A stretch of DNA of 10,617 nucleotides from Oscillospiraceae bacterium (GTDB lineage Bacteria; Bacillota; Clostridia; Oscillospirales; Ruminococcaceae): positions 1 through 10,617 of the forward strand of contig JAIDPG010000093.1 of the NCBI GenBank assembly GCA_029062865.1, written 5' to 3'. Below, one piece after another: positions 1 through 5,797 of this stretch. Numbering within the stretch: position 1 is the first letter of the stretch; each line of letters starts with the position of its first letter. The notes under the pieces were generated by a model. The model was not told the DNA's origin. It ran no database searches and worked only from the letters and a program-made list of their open reading frames with translations. The position numbers and the translations under genes were made by a program.

Positions 1-250
1 ACATGCCGTCGATTTTCCAGCTCGACTGTTTTCCGTCCGTTCTGGAGCTTGGGAACGCGCCATCACGGAATTCCTTGTCGCTTCTTTTGTCGATTTTCGC
101 GTTTTGAAAAAGCGTCGCGGAGATCAGGTTTACGAGCGTCGATTTGCCGCTTTCGTTGCTGCCGCAAATTACGTTTATGCCGTCGCCGAACGAAATGCTT
201 TTATCCGAAATTCCCGCGAAGTAATTCGTCGAGACCTTTTTTATCTTCAT
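1..250 (-). CDS. SbcC/YhaN-like AAA ATPase, N-terminal part only (cut by window edge)
   Basis: The reading frame starts at an ATG on the minus strand (bases 250-248) and runs off the left edge of the window, so only about 83 N-terminal residues are visible. They begin MKIKKVSTNYFAGISDK and contain a clear Walker A P-loop, GSNESGKST, at about residues 30-38. The 'GxNExGKST' form of the loop near the extreme N-terminus is typical of coiled-coil RecF/SbcC/YhaN-type DNA-repair ATPases. The ATG overlaps the TAA stop of the upstream exonuclease-like gene by one base (TAATG), so the two are translationally coupled. That matches the usual SbcD-SbcC or YhaO-YhaN pairing, in which the ATPase and nuclease form a complex that processes DNA ends. 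The coiled coil, Walker B and signature motif lie outside the window, so SbcC versus YhaN cannot be decided. Confidence 0.85.
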   Translation of the reverse strand, partial: MKIKKVSTNYFAGISDKSISFGDGINVICGSNESGKSTLVNLISATLFQNAKIDKRSDKEFRDGAFPSSRTDGKQSSWKIDGM

Positions 251-1371
251 TATTTCCCCTCCCTGACGGTTCTTATCAGCTCGTAAGCCAGCTGCGCTTC
301 CTTCGGGTCGTCCAGCAGGTCGACGAGAAATCCGCGCGCGAACGACGTTTCAACCGGGAATTCCCGCTCGATCAGTTCCTTCGTGATAAGCAGCGTCACG
401 CCGCCGAGATCGCAGTTCGCCTCGACAAAACGCGCGCACGCCTTCTCGATGAGCTCGCCGCGCTTTTCGTATTCCTCCTCGGAAACCGCGCCCGAAAACG
501 TCAGCTCCAGAACGGAATTGTCGTCGAATTTCTCCAGAGCCTCATAGATCTCGCGCTCCGCATTCCCTGCGGAAACCGTGATTTCTTCCCTGTAAAACCG
601 AAGCTTTCCCGAGACGAATTTTTTCGCCCGAAGCTGCTTTTGAGCGTCGAATTCGAGGATAAAGCACACACCCTCGGTGTTGTTGCCGACGTCTGTCCGG
701 GCGTGCGTTCCGGGGTTGAAGAGCCTCTCGTCCGTCGGCGCGAATTCCGTGCCCAGGCCGCTCGGGAACGGCACGTGCGAGTGCCCCGTCAGCCACGCGT
801 CCACGGGGATCTCGCCGAGCTCCCCACGCGTCATAACGAAGTATTTTCCCTCCTTGTCATACGACAGCCCCTCAACCGTTCCGTGCGCCATTCCGATGCG
901 GAGCTTTCCGTCTTGCGGGATGTCCTCGTTTTTTATCCAATCCAGCTTGTTTTCGCCCTCCGCCGAGTGGCACTTGTCGCAGAACGCGGGGTAGATCACC
1001 GTGTCTATTTCGTCGAATACATACGGCTTGTACTTTTTCAGCAAAAAAATATTATCCTTCTCCGCGGAGAATTTCTCAAACGCCTCCCACAGCTTGGAGC
1101 TCTCGTCATAGTAATCGTGATTTCCCGGAATGATCGCGACGATCCCCCGAAAGTCCCCGAGCGCATTTACGACGGATTTTACGGTCTTTTGCGGAACGTT
1201 GGTGTTCTCGAAAAGATCGCCCGTCACCGCGAAAAGCGCGCACTCCTCCTCGTTCGCCCTCGTCACCGAGCGGGAGAGCGCGTCCATGCGCTCCGCGACA
1301 AGCCTTTCGGATTTGTCGTGACCGCCGTACCTCATTCCGATGTGGTTGTCGCCCGTTACAAAAATCCTCAT
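250..1371 (-). CDS. Metallophosphoesterase, SbcD/YhaO-like DNA repair exonuclease
   Basis: This 373-residue calcineurin-like metallophosphoesterase is probably the nuclease subunit of an SbcCD/YhaNO-type complex. The metal-binding motifs appear in order: GDNH (D8, H10), VTGDLFE (D52), IPGNHD (residues 83-86), MAHG (H163) and TGHSH (H197, H199), as in Mre11/SbcD proteins. The start at 1371 is chosen because AGGAGG lies about 9 bases upstream and the protein then begins directly with the first beta strand and metal motif (MRIFVTGDNHIG). Upstream in-frame Met codons fall inside the promoter -10 region and cannot be used by a transcript from that promoter. The stop overlaps the start of the ATPase gene by one base, indicating an operon. 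SbcD often has GDLFD where this protein has GDLFE. The exact subfamily is uncertain, but the catalytic fold is not in doubt. Confidence 0.9.
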   Translation of the reverse strand: MRIFVTGDNHIGMRYGGHDKSERLVAERMDALSRSVTRANEEECALFAVTGDLFENTNVPQKTVKSVVNALGDFRGIVAIIPGNHDYYDESSKLWEAFEKFSAEKDNIFLLKKYKPYVFDEIDTVIYPAFCDKCHSAEGENKLDWIKNEDIPQDGKLRIGMAHGTVEGLSYDKEGKYFVMTRGELGEIPVDAWLTGHSHVPFPSGLGTEFAPTDERLFNPGTHARTDVGNNTEGVCFILEFDAQKQLRAKKFVSGKLRFYREEITVSAGNAEREIYEALEKFDDNSVLELTFSGAVSEEEYEKRGELIEKACARFVEANCDLGGVTLLITKELIEREFPVETSFARGFLVDLLDDPKEAQLAYELIRTVREGK

Positions 1372-1411
1372 ACCGCAATTTCCTCCTCGCTTTTGGGCTG
1401 ATATTATTTCC

Positions 1412-1440
1412 ATTATATCACAATAGATTTTGCTTGTCAA
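1412..1440 (-). promoter_or_regulatory. Sigma-70/SigA-type promoter of the exonuclease-ATPase operon
   Basis: On the minus strand, TTGACA (1440-1435) and TATAAT (1417-1412) are separated by exactly 17 bases. Transcription would start near 1405, about 35 bases before the ATG at 1371. Both hexamers match the consensus perfectly, so this is a strong housekeeping promoter unless a bound protein restrains it. Confidence 0.88.
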
Positions 1441-1445
1441 GGCGC

Positions 1446-1469
1446 AAATGTATCAAAACTGATACATTT
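1446..1469. promoter_or_regulatory. Perfect palindrome upstream of the exonuclease promoter, candidate operator
   Basis: AAATGTATCA (1446-1455) and TGATACATTT (1460-1469) are perfect inverted repeats around AAAC. The dyad begins 6 bases upstream of the -35 box (1440-1435), a usual place for an activator or for a repressor contacting polymerase. Short symmetric AT-rich arms suit a dimeric helix-turn-helix protein. No regulator gene lies in the window, and it could instead be a hairpin belonging to the structured block next to it. Confidence 0.45.
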
Positions 1470-1470
1470 C

Positions 1471-1599
1471 AGGCTGGCGGGAAACCCTCGCAGACGAGGA
1501 AAAGCCCGAGCAGCAAGGCTTTGTGCCTGCCGCTCGGGCTTTGACGAAGTAAGTGCCGCCGCGAAGCGGCGGCACGGTGCGAGGGTTTATCGACAGCCT
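1471..1599. repeat. Nested palindromic element, three-way-junction shape
   Basis: This gene-free stretch folds completely. An outer stem pairs AGGCTG (1471-1476) with CAGCCT (1594-1599) and AAACCCTCGCA (1482-1492) with TGCGAGGGTTT (1578-1588). Inside it sit two further hairpins, 1501-1542 (AAAGCCCGAG/CTCGGGCTTT) and 1553-1575 (GTGCCGCCGC-GAA-GCGGCGGCAC). The architecture suggests either a dispersed palindromic repeat or a structured RNA. No reading frame in it looks coding. I do not recognise the family and cannot tell which strand would be functional. Confidence 0.6.
1501..1542 (-). terminator. Hairpin with minus-strand U-tract, possible terminator of the esterase gene
   Basis: Read on the minus strand, AAAGCCCGAGC pairs with GCTCGGGCTTT through an imperfect inner stem, and the descending arm is followed by TTTTCC. 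This is the only hairpin downstream of the minus-strand esterase with a U-tract on the right side, so it is the best terminator candidate. The U-tract is short. Confidence 0.45.
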
Positions 1600-1602
1600 G
1601 TT

Positions 1603-1627
1603 CGGGGCTCTTCGCAGAAAAGCCCCG
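1603..1627. terminator. GC-rich hairpin between the structured element and the esterase gene
   Basis: CGGGGCT (1603-1609) pairs with AGCCCCG (1621-1627) around an 11-base loop. It is followed on the plus strand by a T-rich stretch (TTATATATCTTATC, then ATTTTT). It looks like a plus-strand terminator, but no plus-strand gene precedes it in the window. It may be the terminator of a small RNA made from the 1471-1599 element, or simply part of the repeat. Confidence 0.35.
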
Positions 1628-1671
1628 TTATATATCTTATCATTTTTGATTATCGCTAAGGCGGTGCTGCC

Positions 1672-2583
1672 TTAGATCCCGAGCTGCTTTTTCAGCAGTC
1701 TGTAAATCCTGTAGTGCCCGTCGGAATTCGGGTGAATGTCCATCGAACCGATGTTCGTGAGCTTCTCCGCCGCGCCGTCAAACTCGGCGTAAACGTCGAT
1801 AACGCCGATGTTCCCTCCGCCGAGCGAGCTCAGCCCGAAGTTCAGAACCGTCAGTTTTTCGCGCGCGACGTCGGACGCGGCTTTCAGCTCCTCGCTGCCC
1901 GAAAACGGATCGTAAACCGTCATCAGAATGATCTTCGTTGTGGGATTTATTTCCGTGATTTTCGCGGCGCACTTGCCGATGTTGTCAAAGGTTATCGACA
2001 CGTCGACGGCTTTCGCGGCTTCCAGAGACGCGTCAAGCGCTTTCCGAAAATCCTCGTCGGACAATTCGCCGCCGCTTTCCTCAAACAAATAATCGAGCGT
2101 TTCGTCGTTGCGGATCGCCGTGATCATCGGCTGAAGAAAGTCGTTTCCGCCGATCGAGATCACGATAACGTCCGCGGACGAAAGCGCCTCGGAAAGCTCT
2201 GCGTCATCGGCTTCAAGCGAGCTCAGAAGCTCCTCCGTCGTCCTGCCGTCCACGGCAAAATTCTTGTAGCTTTCAAACTCCGCGCCGAGCATATTCCCGA
2301 ACGACAGCGGCGCGGAATAATTATTCCCCGGCTCGTAATCCGGCAGCATACAGCCCGTCGCGATGCTGTCTCCGAGAAGGACAAGCGATTTAAGCTCCGT
2401 TTTTTCGTCGGCGGCGCTCACTTCGGAGAATATATTTTCAACAGACGAAACCGCGCTGCTTGACGAAACCGCGCCATTTGAGGAGGCGGCGCTTTCGGGC
2501 GCGGAGGAGCTGTTCTCCGTGCCGCACGCCGTAAGCGAAAACGCGGCGAGCGCGCACAGCAATGCCGCAAAAATTCTTTTCAT
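1672..2583 (-). CDS. GDSL/SGNH-family esterase, predicted lipoprotein
   Basis: This 303-residue protein has a lipoprotein signal peptide: MKRIF, a hydrophobic core, and the lipobox LTAC with Cys20 as the lipidation site. A Ser/Ala-rich linker (about residues 24-58) follows, as expected for a surface-tethered enzyme outside the membrane. The SGNH hydrolase blocks are present in order: GDSIATG (nucleophile Ser73), DGRTT (Gly113), IGGNDF (Asn147) and DIHP (Asp282, His284). The family hydrolyses esters such as acyl or acetyl groups on lipids or polysaccharides; the substrate cannot be read from the sequence. The ATG at 2583 is supported by AAAGGA about 10 bases upstream and by the signal peptide. 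The gene is divergent from the membrane-anchored protein at 2722, and their promoters are back to back. Confidence 0.9.
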   Translation of the reverse strand: MKRIFAALLCALAAFSLTACGTENSSSAPESAASSNGAVSSSSAVSSVENIFSEVSAADEKTELKSLVLLGDSIATGCMLPDYEPGNNYSAPLSFGNMLGAEFESYKNFAVDGRTTEELLSSLEADDAELSEALSSADVIVISIGGNDFLQPMITAIRNDETLDYLFEESGGELSDEDFRKALDASLEAAKAVDVSITFDNIGKCAAKITEINPTTKIILMTVYDPFSGSEELKAASDVAREKLTVLNFGLSSLGGGNIGVIDVYAEFDGAAEKLTNIGSMDIHPNSDGHYRIYRLLKKQLGI

Positions 2584-2628
2584 AACACAAAATCCTTTCG
2601 CCTTTAAGGCTTGCTTTTTTACAGATTT

Positions 2629-2657
2629 ATTATACCACGTTTTTGCGGGTTTGTCAA
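2629..2657 (-). promoter_or_regulatory. Promoter of the GDSL esterase gene
   Basis: On the minus strand, TTGACA (2657-2652) and TATAAT (2634-2629) are spaced 17 bases apart, with an extended TG just upstream of the -10 (TGGTATAAT). The predicted start is about 2622, giving a leader of roughly 40 bases to the ATG at 2583. Confidence 0.85.
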
Positions 2658-2664
2658 TTGTCTA

Positions 2665-2693
2665 TTGACAACCACGGAAATACGTGCTATAAT
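2665..2693 (+). promoter_or_regulatory. Promoter of the membrane-anchored protein gene
   Basis: TTGACA (2665-2670) and TATAAT (2688-2693) are spaced 17 bases apart, with an extended TG motif (TGCTATAAT). Its -35 box is only 7 bases from the -35 box of the divergent esterase promoter. The two promoters would compete for polymerase. Confidence 0.85.
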
Positions 2694-2721
2694 TAAGAAA
2701 AACCGCGAAAGGAGCGCGCTT

Positions 2722-3972
2722 ATGACTAAAAAGAAAAAAATTCTCATCATCGTTTTTTCGGCGATTGGGCTGGCAATTATCGCGCTTTTGGTCGCTTCAT
2801 ACTGCTCCGCGAATAATCAGCCCGCGGAGTTTATCGAAACATCTTCAGCCAAAAAGAAAGCCGCTGCTTATCTGAAGGAAAAATACGGCGACAGCCCGTC
2901 CGTTTCCTCGGCAAGCCCCGTGTATTCGGGCGGCTTTATGTTTTCAAGAGGCACACTTCGCGGCGCGGTTGTGCATTACAATGGCTTTGACGTGCTTGTC
3001 GCCGATGATAAGATTTCCGACAATCGCCAGTATGACGAGATTGTTGCCGCATTTACCGAAAAGTATCTTGAAGTGGACGAAATCTACTCCGAAATTAAGG
3101 ATTGCACCGCGGGATTTGATTTCGGAATAACGGTTGCGAATTTAACATACAACGATTTCAATAGCGCTTATTTTGACGGCGATATAACGGCTTTTCTCGG
3201 CAGGACAAAACCCAAACTTGTCGTCACGCTTGAAGGCGAGGGCTTTACCGAAAAGCGCGATGAAACGCCTAAGATGCTTTACGAATTGCTTGAAAAAATC
3301 GACGGAGCAGCTCTCGGAAATGTCCGTGTTTATGCGTATGTTCACGACCCCGTGCTCGACTTGCCCGATATGCCGTTTGAGGACGGCAACAAATACGGTT
3401 TGCGGTTTCCTCCGAAAAGATATGACGATTATCTGGAGCTAATCTGCGCCGCAACTCTTGACGACAACAGAATAACTGTTGAACAACCGTCTTTTTACGA
3501 GATTGACGAATTCACCGCGATTTCCGATAACGACATCACATTGCACATCACTTCCGAAAACGCTTTCTTCTTTTCAAACGCGGATTTTTCCGATAATACA
3601 ACGGCGTATCGCGGGATTTACAAATACGACAACCGCGCCGAGGAAAACATACTCACGATTAGGGAAAACGGAATTTACTGCGGCGTAAACGCAAGGCTCC
3701 ACGATTTTATTCTCCGCCTTGACAGGGAACGTTACGGAATTACCGACAGCACGATAGCCCTAAGAATTACCCCGACCGTAACCTCCGAAAAGTGGCTCGG
3801 AAAGCGGCTTTATGTGTCGTTTGGCTACACCGGCTACGACTGCGACGAAAACCATTGGTACTATATGGACGACAAATATCTTTATCTGTATGTGCCGCAT
3901 TTGTGCTCCGACCTTTCCGGCTTTGAGGACAGCAACGGCGTGTACATAGCCTTCGCGGACATTAAGAATTAG
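2722..3972 (+). CDS. Unrecognised membrane-anchored extracytoplasmic protein
   Basis: I do not recognise this 416-residue protein. It starts MTKKKK, then has one hydrophobic segment (about residues 7-27, ILIIVFSAIG...ALLVASY), consistent with an N-in signal anchor that leaves the remainder outside the membrane. The Cys after this segment lacks a good lipobox (ASYC), so lipidation is unlikely. The rest is rich in Asp, Glu and Tyr with no repeats, Cys clusters or recognisable catalytic motif. A short SAKKKAAAYLKEKYGDSPSV segment follows the anchor. The start at 2722 is chosen because AAAGGAG lies 7-8 bases upstream and 28 bases after its promoter -10; the longer in-frame start at 2611 lies upstream of that promoter. 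It is divergent from the esterase lipoprotein, so both could act at the cell surface, but that is inference. Confidence 0.75.
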   Translation: MTKKKKILIIVFSAIGLAIIALLVASYCSANNQPAEFIETSSAKKKAAAYLKEKYGDSPSVSSASPVYSGGFMFSRGTLRGAVVHYNGFDVLVADDKISDNRQYDEIVAAFTEKYLEVDEIYSEIKDCTAGFDFGITVANLTYNDFNSAYFDGDITAFLGRTKPKLVVTLEGEGFTEKRDETPKMLYELLEKIDGAALGNVRVYAYVHDPVLDLPDMPFEDGNKYGLRFPPKRYDDYLELICAATLDDNRITVEQPSFYEIDEFTAISDNDITLHITSENAFFFSNADFSDNTTAYRGIYKYDNRAEENILTIRENGIYCGVNARLHDFILRLDRERYGITDSTIALRITPTVTSEKWLGKRLYVSFGYTGYDCDENHWYYMDDKYLYLYVPHLCSDLSGFEDSNGVYIAFADIKN

Positions 3973-4037
3973 AGCGTGTTTACATTTATATCGTATCACA
4001 TTATCAAAAACTTGCCAAGCCAAATTCAAAAAACCAC

Positions 4038-4066
4038 TTGACAAATCGAATTCGGCGTGCTATAAT
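4038..4066 (+). promoter_or_regulatory. Promoter of the hydrogenase-maturation operon
   Basis: TTGACA (4038-4043) and TATAAT (4061-4066) are separated by 17 bases, with an extended TGC before the -10. Transcription should begin around 4070-4074, leaving an untranslated leader of about 125 bases before the first ATG at 4200. The promoter itself is consensus strength, so control is more likely to act in the leader. Confidence 0.88.
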
Positions 4067-4070
4067 AAAA

Positions 4071-4181
4071 CCGAGCCTGAAAGCAAGACTTCGGTCTGAG
4101 GACAAGGCACGGTAAACAGGAATAACTCGGCTTCCGCTTGCGGGGGCTTATTGTGCCGTGCCTTTACAGGTGCGGCTTTTT
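4071..4181 (+). promoter_or_regulatory. Structured 5' leader with mutually exclusive helices, riboswitch/attenuator candidate
   Basis: The leader has several helices. AGAC-TTCG-GTCT forms a tetraloop hairpin at 4086-4097. GCTTCCG (4130-4136) pairs with CGGGGGC (4141-4147). AAGGCACGG (4104-4112) pairs perfectly with CCGTGCCTT (4156-4164). The last strand is also the ascending arm of an intrinsic terminator (4155-4176 plus a U-tract), so both cannot form at once. CCGAG (4071-4075) can also pair with CTCGG (4126-4130), if transcription starts early enough. This is the standard design of a transcription-attenuating riboswitch or a protein-controlled attenuator. No T-box, TPP, cobalamin, FMN or SAM signature is visible to me. 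The ligand is unknown; metabolites or metals tied to hydrogenase assembly are plausible. Confidence 0.7.
4155..4181 (+). terminator. Intrinsic terminator inside the hyd leader
   Basis: GCCGTGCC (4155-4162), loop TTTACA, and GGTGCGGC (4169-4176) form an 8-bp stem containing two G-U pairs, followed by TTTTT (4177-4181). It lies just before the TTTGGAGG ribosome binding site of the first gene and after the promoter. It would therefore stop transcription before the operon unless the alternative helix 4104-4112/4156-4164 forms. Confidence 0.75.
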
Positions 4182-4199
4182 GTTATTTGGAGGTTTATT

Positions 4200-4457
4200 A
4201 TGGAAACAAGAGTGGCTGTTATGAGCATTATCGTCGAAAACCCCGAAACGGTGCAGAAGCTTAACGACGTGCTTCACGAATACGGGGAGTTTATCATCGG
4301 GCGAATGGGGATCCCGTACAGAGCGCGGAAGATCCACATCATCAGTATCGCTATCGACGCGCCGCAGGACACGATCTCGTCGCTCGCGGGGAAGATCGGC
4401 GGACTTTCGGGGATCACCGTCAAGACCGCGTTTTCGGGCGTGAAGAACAATGGATAA
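4200..4457 (+). CDS. TM1266-family iron-only hydrogenase system regulator
   Basis: This 85-residue protein matches the small TM1266-type 'iron-only hydrogenase system putative regulator' family, which has an ACT/NikR-like ferredoxin fold and is usually encoded beside hydEFG. Recognisable elements are METRVAVMSIIV (first strand), the central EYGEFIIGRMGIPYR block, IHIISIAIDAP, and the closing SLAGKIGGLSGITVKTAFSG. ATG 4200 is chosen over upstream in-frame starts because TTTGGAGG (4186-4193) sits 6 bases before it and the upstream alternative lies within the terminator stem. Its stop overlaps the hydE start by 8 bases, so hydE is probably translated by coupling. The molecular role of the family is poorly defined; a regulatory role is inferred from its genomic association. 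Confidence 0.88.
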   Translation: METRVAVMSIIVENPETVQKLNDVLHEYGEFIIGRMGIPYRARKIHIISIAIDAPQDTISSLAGKIGGLSGITVKTAFSGVKNNG

Positions 4458-5568
4458 CAGTGTTATTTCGCTGATAGAAAAGCTTGCGAAGTCCCATTCG
4501 CTGGAGCTTTTCGAGTATCGGGAACTTATCGAAAAACGCACGCCCGAATCGGCGGAATTACTCGCGGAATATGCCGTAAAAGCTCGCCGTGAGATCTACG
4601 GAAATTCCGTGTTCACGCGCGGGCTTATCGAGATAGGAAACTACTGCAAAAACGACTGCCTTTACTGCGGAATTCGGCGAAGCAACGCGGCTTGCGAGCG
4701 GTATCGGCTCTCGGAGGAGGAGATACTTTCCTGTGCCGACGAGGGCTATTCGCTTGGCTTTCGGACGTTTGTTCTGCAGGGCGGCGAGGACGCGTTTTTC
4801 TCGGACGAGGTGATGTGCGGGATAATTCGGAAAATCAAAGCCGCGCACCCCGACTGCGCCGTCACGCTCTCGCTCGGGGAGCGGAGCTTCGAGAGCTATA
4901 AAGCGCTTCGAGAAGCGGGCGCGGACAGGTATCTTCTGCGCCACGAGACCGCGAGCAAGGCGCATTACGAGCGGCTCCACCCGCCGGAAATGTCGTTTGA
5001 AAACCGAATGAAATGTCTCGAAGAGCTGCGCTCTCTCGGCTATCGCGTGGGCTGCGGGTTTATGGTAGGCTCGCCGTTTCAGACCGCGCGGGAGCTCGCC
5101 GAGGACCTGAAATTCATCGAGCGGTTCAAGCCAGATATGTGCGGCATTGGACCGTTTATCCCTCACCGCGACACGCCGTTCCGCGGCGAGCCGCCCGGCA
5201 CTCTAGAGCTGACGTGCTTTCTGCTCTCGATTATCCGGCTGATCTATCCGCCGATCCTGCTCCCCGCGACGACGGCTCTCGGGACGATCGCGGACAACGG
5301 ACGGGAGCTCGGGATACTCGCGGGCGCGAACGTCGTAATGCCGAATTTGTCACCCGTTTCGGTAAGGAAAAAGTACGAGCTCTACGACAATAAGGTATGC
5401 ACGGGAGAGGAATCCGCGCAGTGCCGCGGCTGCCTTGAAGCGCGGATGAAATCGATAGGCTACGAAATTGTCACCGATATCGGCGATATTCGTTTTCCCT
5501 CGCCGCAGGCGGGGAAAAACCGACAAGAAAAACAAATCGGCGGCACAATTAAATCGCGTATCGACTAA
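4450..5568 (+). CDS. hydE: [FeFe]-hydrogenase maturase HydE, radical SAM enzyme
   Basis: HydE (372 residues) is a radical SAM enzyme that converts the HydG-made Fe(CO)2(CN)-cysteine complex on the way to the 2Fe subcluster. The SAM [4Fe-4S] motif is CKNDCLYC (C66, C70, C73), within GLIEIGNYCKNDCLYCGIRR. A second Cys set, C317-x7-C325-xx-C328, matches the accessory-cluster pattern of Thermotoga HydE, which is absent from many HydE proteins. The barrel contains LQGGED, a family hallmark. The start overlaps the upstream regulator by 8 bases and has no strong ribosome binding site, suggesting coupling. After GDIRFP comes a tail of about 20 residues (SPQAGKNRQEK...). It is partly encoded by an inverted repeat (TTTTCCC/GGGGAAAA) at about 5494-5519 and looks like a read-through extension into repetitive DNA. 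Functional identity is firm. Confidence 0.95.
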   Translation: MDNSVISLIEKLAKSHSLELFEYRELIEKRTPESAELLAEYAVKARREIYGNSVFTRGLIEIGNYCKNDCLYCGIRRSNAACERYRLSEEEILSCADEGYSLGFRTFVLQGGEDAFFSDEVMCGIIRKIKAAHPDCAVTLSLGERSFESYKALREAGADRYLLRHETASKAHYERLHPPEMSFENRMKCLEELRSLGYRVGCGFMVGSPFQTARELAEDLKFIERFKPDMCGIGPFIPHRDTPFRGEPPGTLELTCFLLSIIRLIYPPILLPATTALGTIADNGRELGILAGANVVMPNLSPVSVRKKYELYDNKVCTGEESAQCRGCLEARMKSIGYEIVTDIGDIRFPSPQAGKNRQEKQIGGTIKSRID

Positions 5569-5584
5569 AGCAACGCAATGGCGG

Positions 5585-5660
5585 CGCATAAATCAACCAA
5601 AAGCAGCATACCCAAACCGCATAAATCGACCAAAGTCAACATACCCAGACCGCATAAATT
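5585..5660. repeat. 33-bp imperfect tandem repeat between hydE and hydG
   Basis: Unit 1 (5585-5617) and unit 2 (5618-5650) both start CGCATAAATC and carry ACCAAA and CATACCCA at the same positions. A third, truncated copy begins CGCATAAATT at 5651. The period of 33 bases is a multiple of three, so an overlapping plus-strand frame shows an 11-residue peptide repeat, but that frame has no ribosome binding site or homology I recognise. I treat the block as non-coding. Confidence 0.7.
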
Positions 5661-5669
5661 TCAAAAAGT

Positions 5670-5698
5670 GTCATAATTTTGCGAAGCAAAATTATGAC
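5670..5698. repeat. Perfect 13-bp hairpin in the hydE-hydG gap
   Basis: GTCATAATTTTGC (5670-5682) and GCAAAATTATGAC (5686-5698) are perfect inverted repeats around GAA. The GCGAAGC apex resembles other hairpins in this window (for example 1553-1575), which suggests a shared family of dispersed palindromes. There is no adjoining U-tract on the plus strand. Confidence 0.65.
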
Positions 5699-5701
5699 CG
5701 G

Positions 5702-5770
5702 TTCCGTCAGCGGTGTCGCTCGGAGCGGAGCGAAGCGCAGCGGAGAGCGATACCGCTGACGGAATTTTGA
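5702..5770 (+). terminator. Long hairpin with T-tract upstream of hydG
   Basis: TTCCGTCAGCGGTGTCGCTC (5702-5721) pairs with GAGCGATACCGCTGACGGAA (5745-5764) over 20 bp, with a single G-U pair, around a GC-rich loop containing GGAGCGAAGCG. TTTTGAAATTT follows. It could act as a partial terminator reducing hydG/hydF transcription or as an mRNA stabiliser or processing site. No promoter between it and hydG is convincing, so some read-through seems required. It could also be a mobile palindromic repeat. Confidence 0.5.
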
Positions 5771-5797
5771 AATTTAAATTAAAATAAGGAGTTTTTT

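Noticed and set aside
49..1401. Long plus-strand open frame across the exonuclease gene
   Set aside because: It is antisense to a protein with all SbcD-type metal motifs, is Arg-rich and low in recognisable domains, and has no ribosome binding site. It is a shadow of GC-rich codon use.
1372..1440. Upstream in-frame start for the exonuclease gene
   Set aside because: The extra N-terminus would be encoded by the promoter -10 and spacer. The strong AGGAGG directs initiation at 1371.
1657..1674. TAAGGC/GCCTTA hairpin overlapping the esterase stop codon as its terminator
   Set aside because: The stem is only 6 bp and there is no U-tract on the minus strand after it.
4071..4181. Leader considered as a T-box, TPP, FMN, cobalamin or SAM riboswitch
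   Set aside because: None of their hallmark strings (such as the T-box AGGGTGG-ACCGCG or the TPP CTGAGA) is present where expected.
5468..5770. Plus-strand frame with an 11-residue repeat (INQPKAAYPNR type)
   Set aside because: The periodicity comes from the 33-bp DNA tandem repeat. It overlaps the hydE end in another frame and ends in a hairpin, so it is not convincing as a gene.
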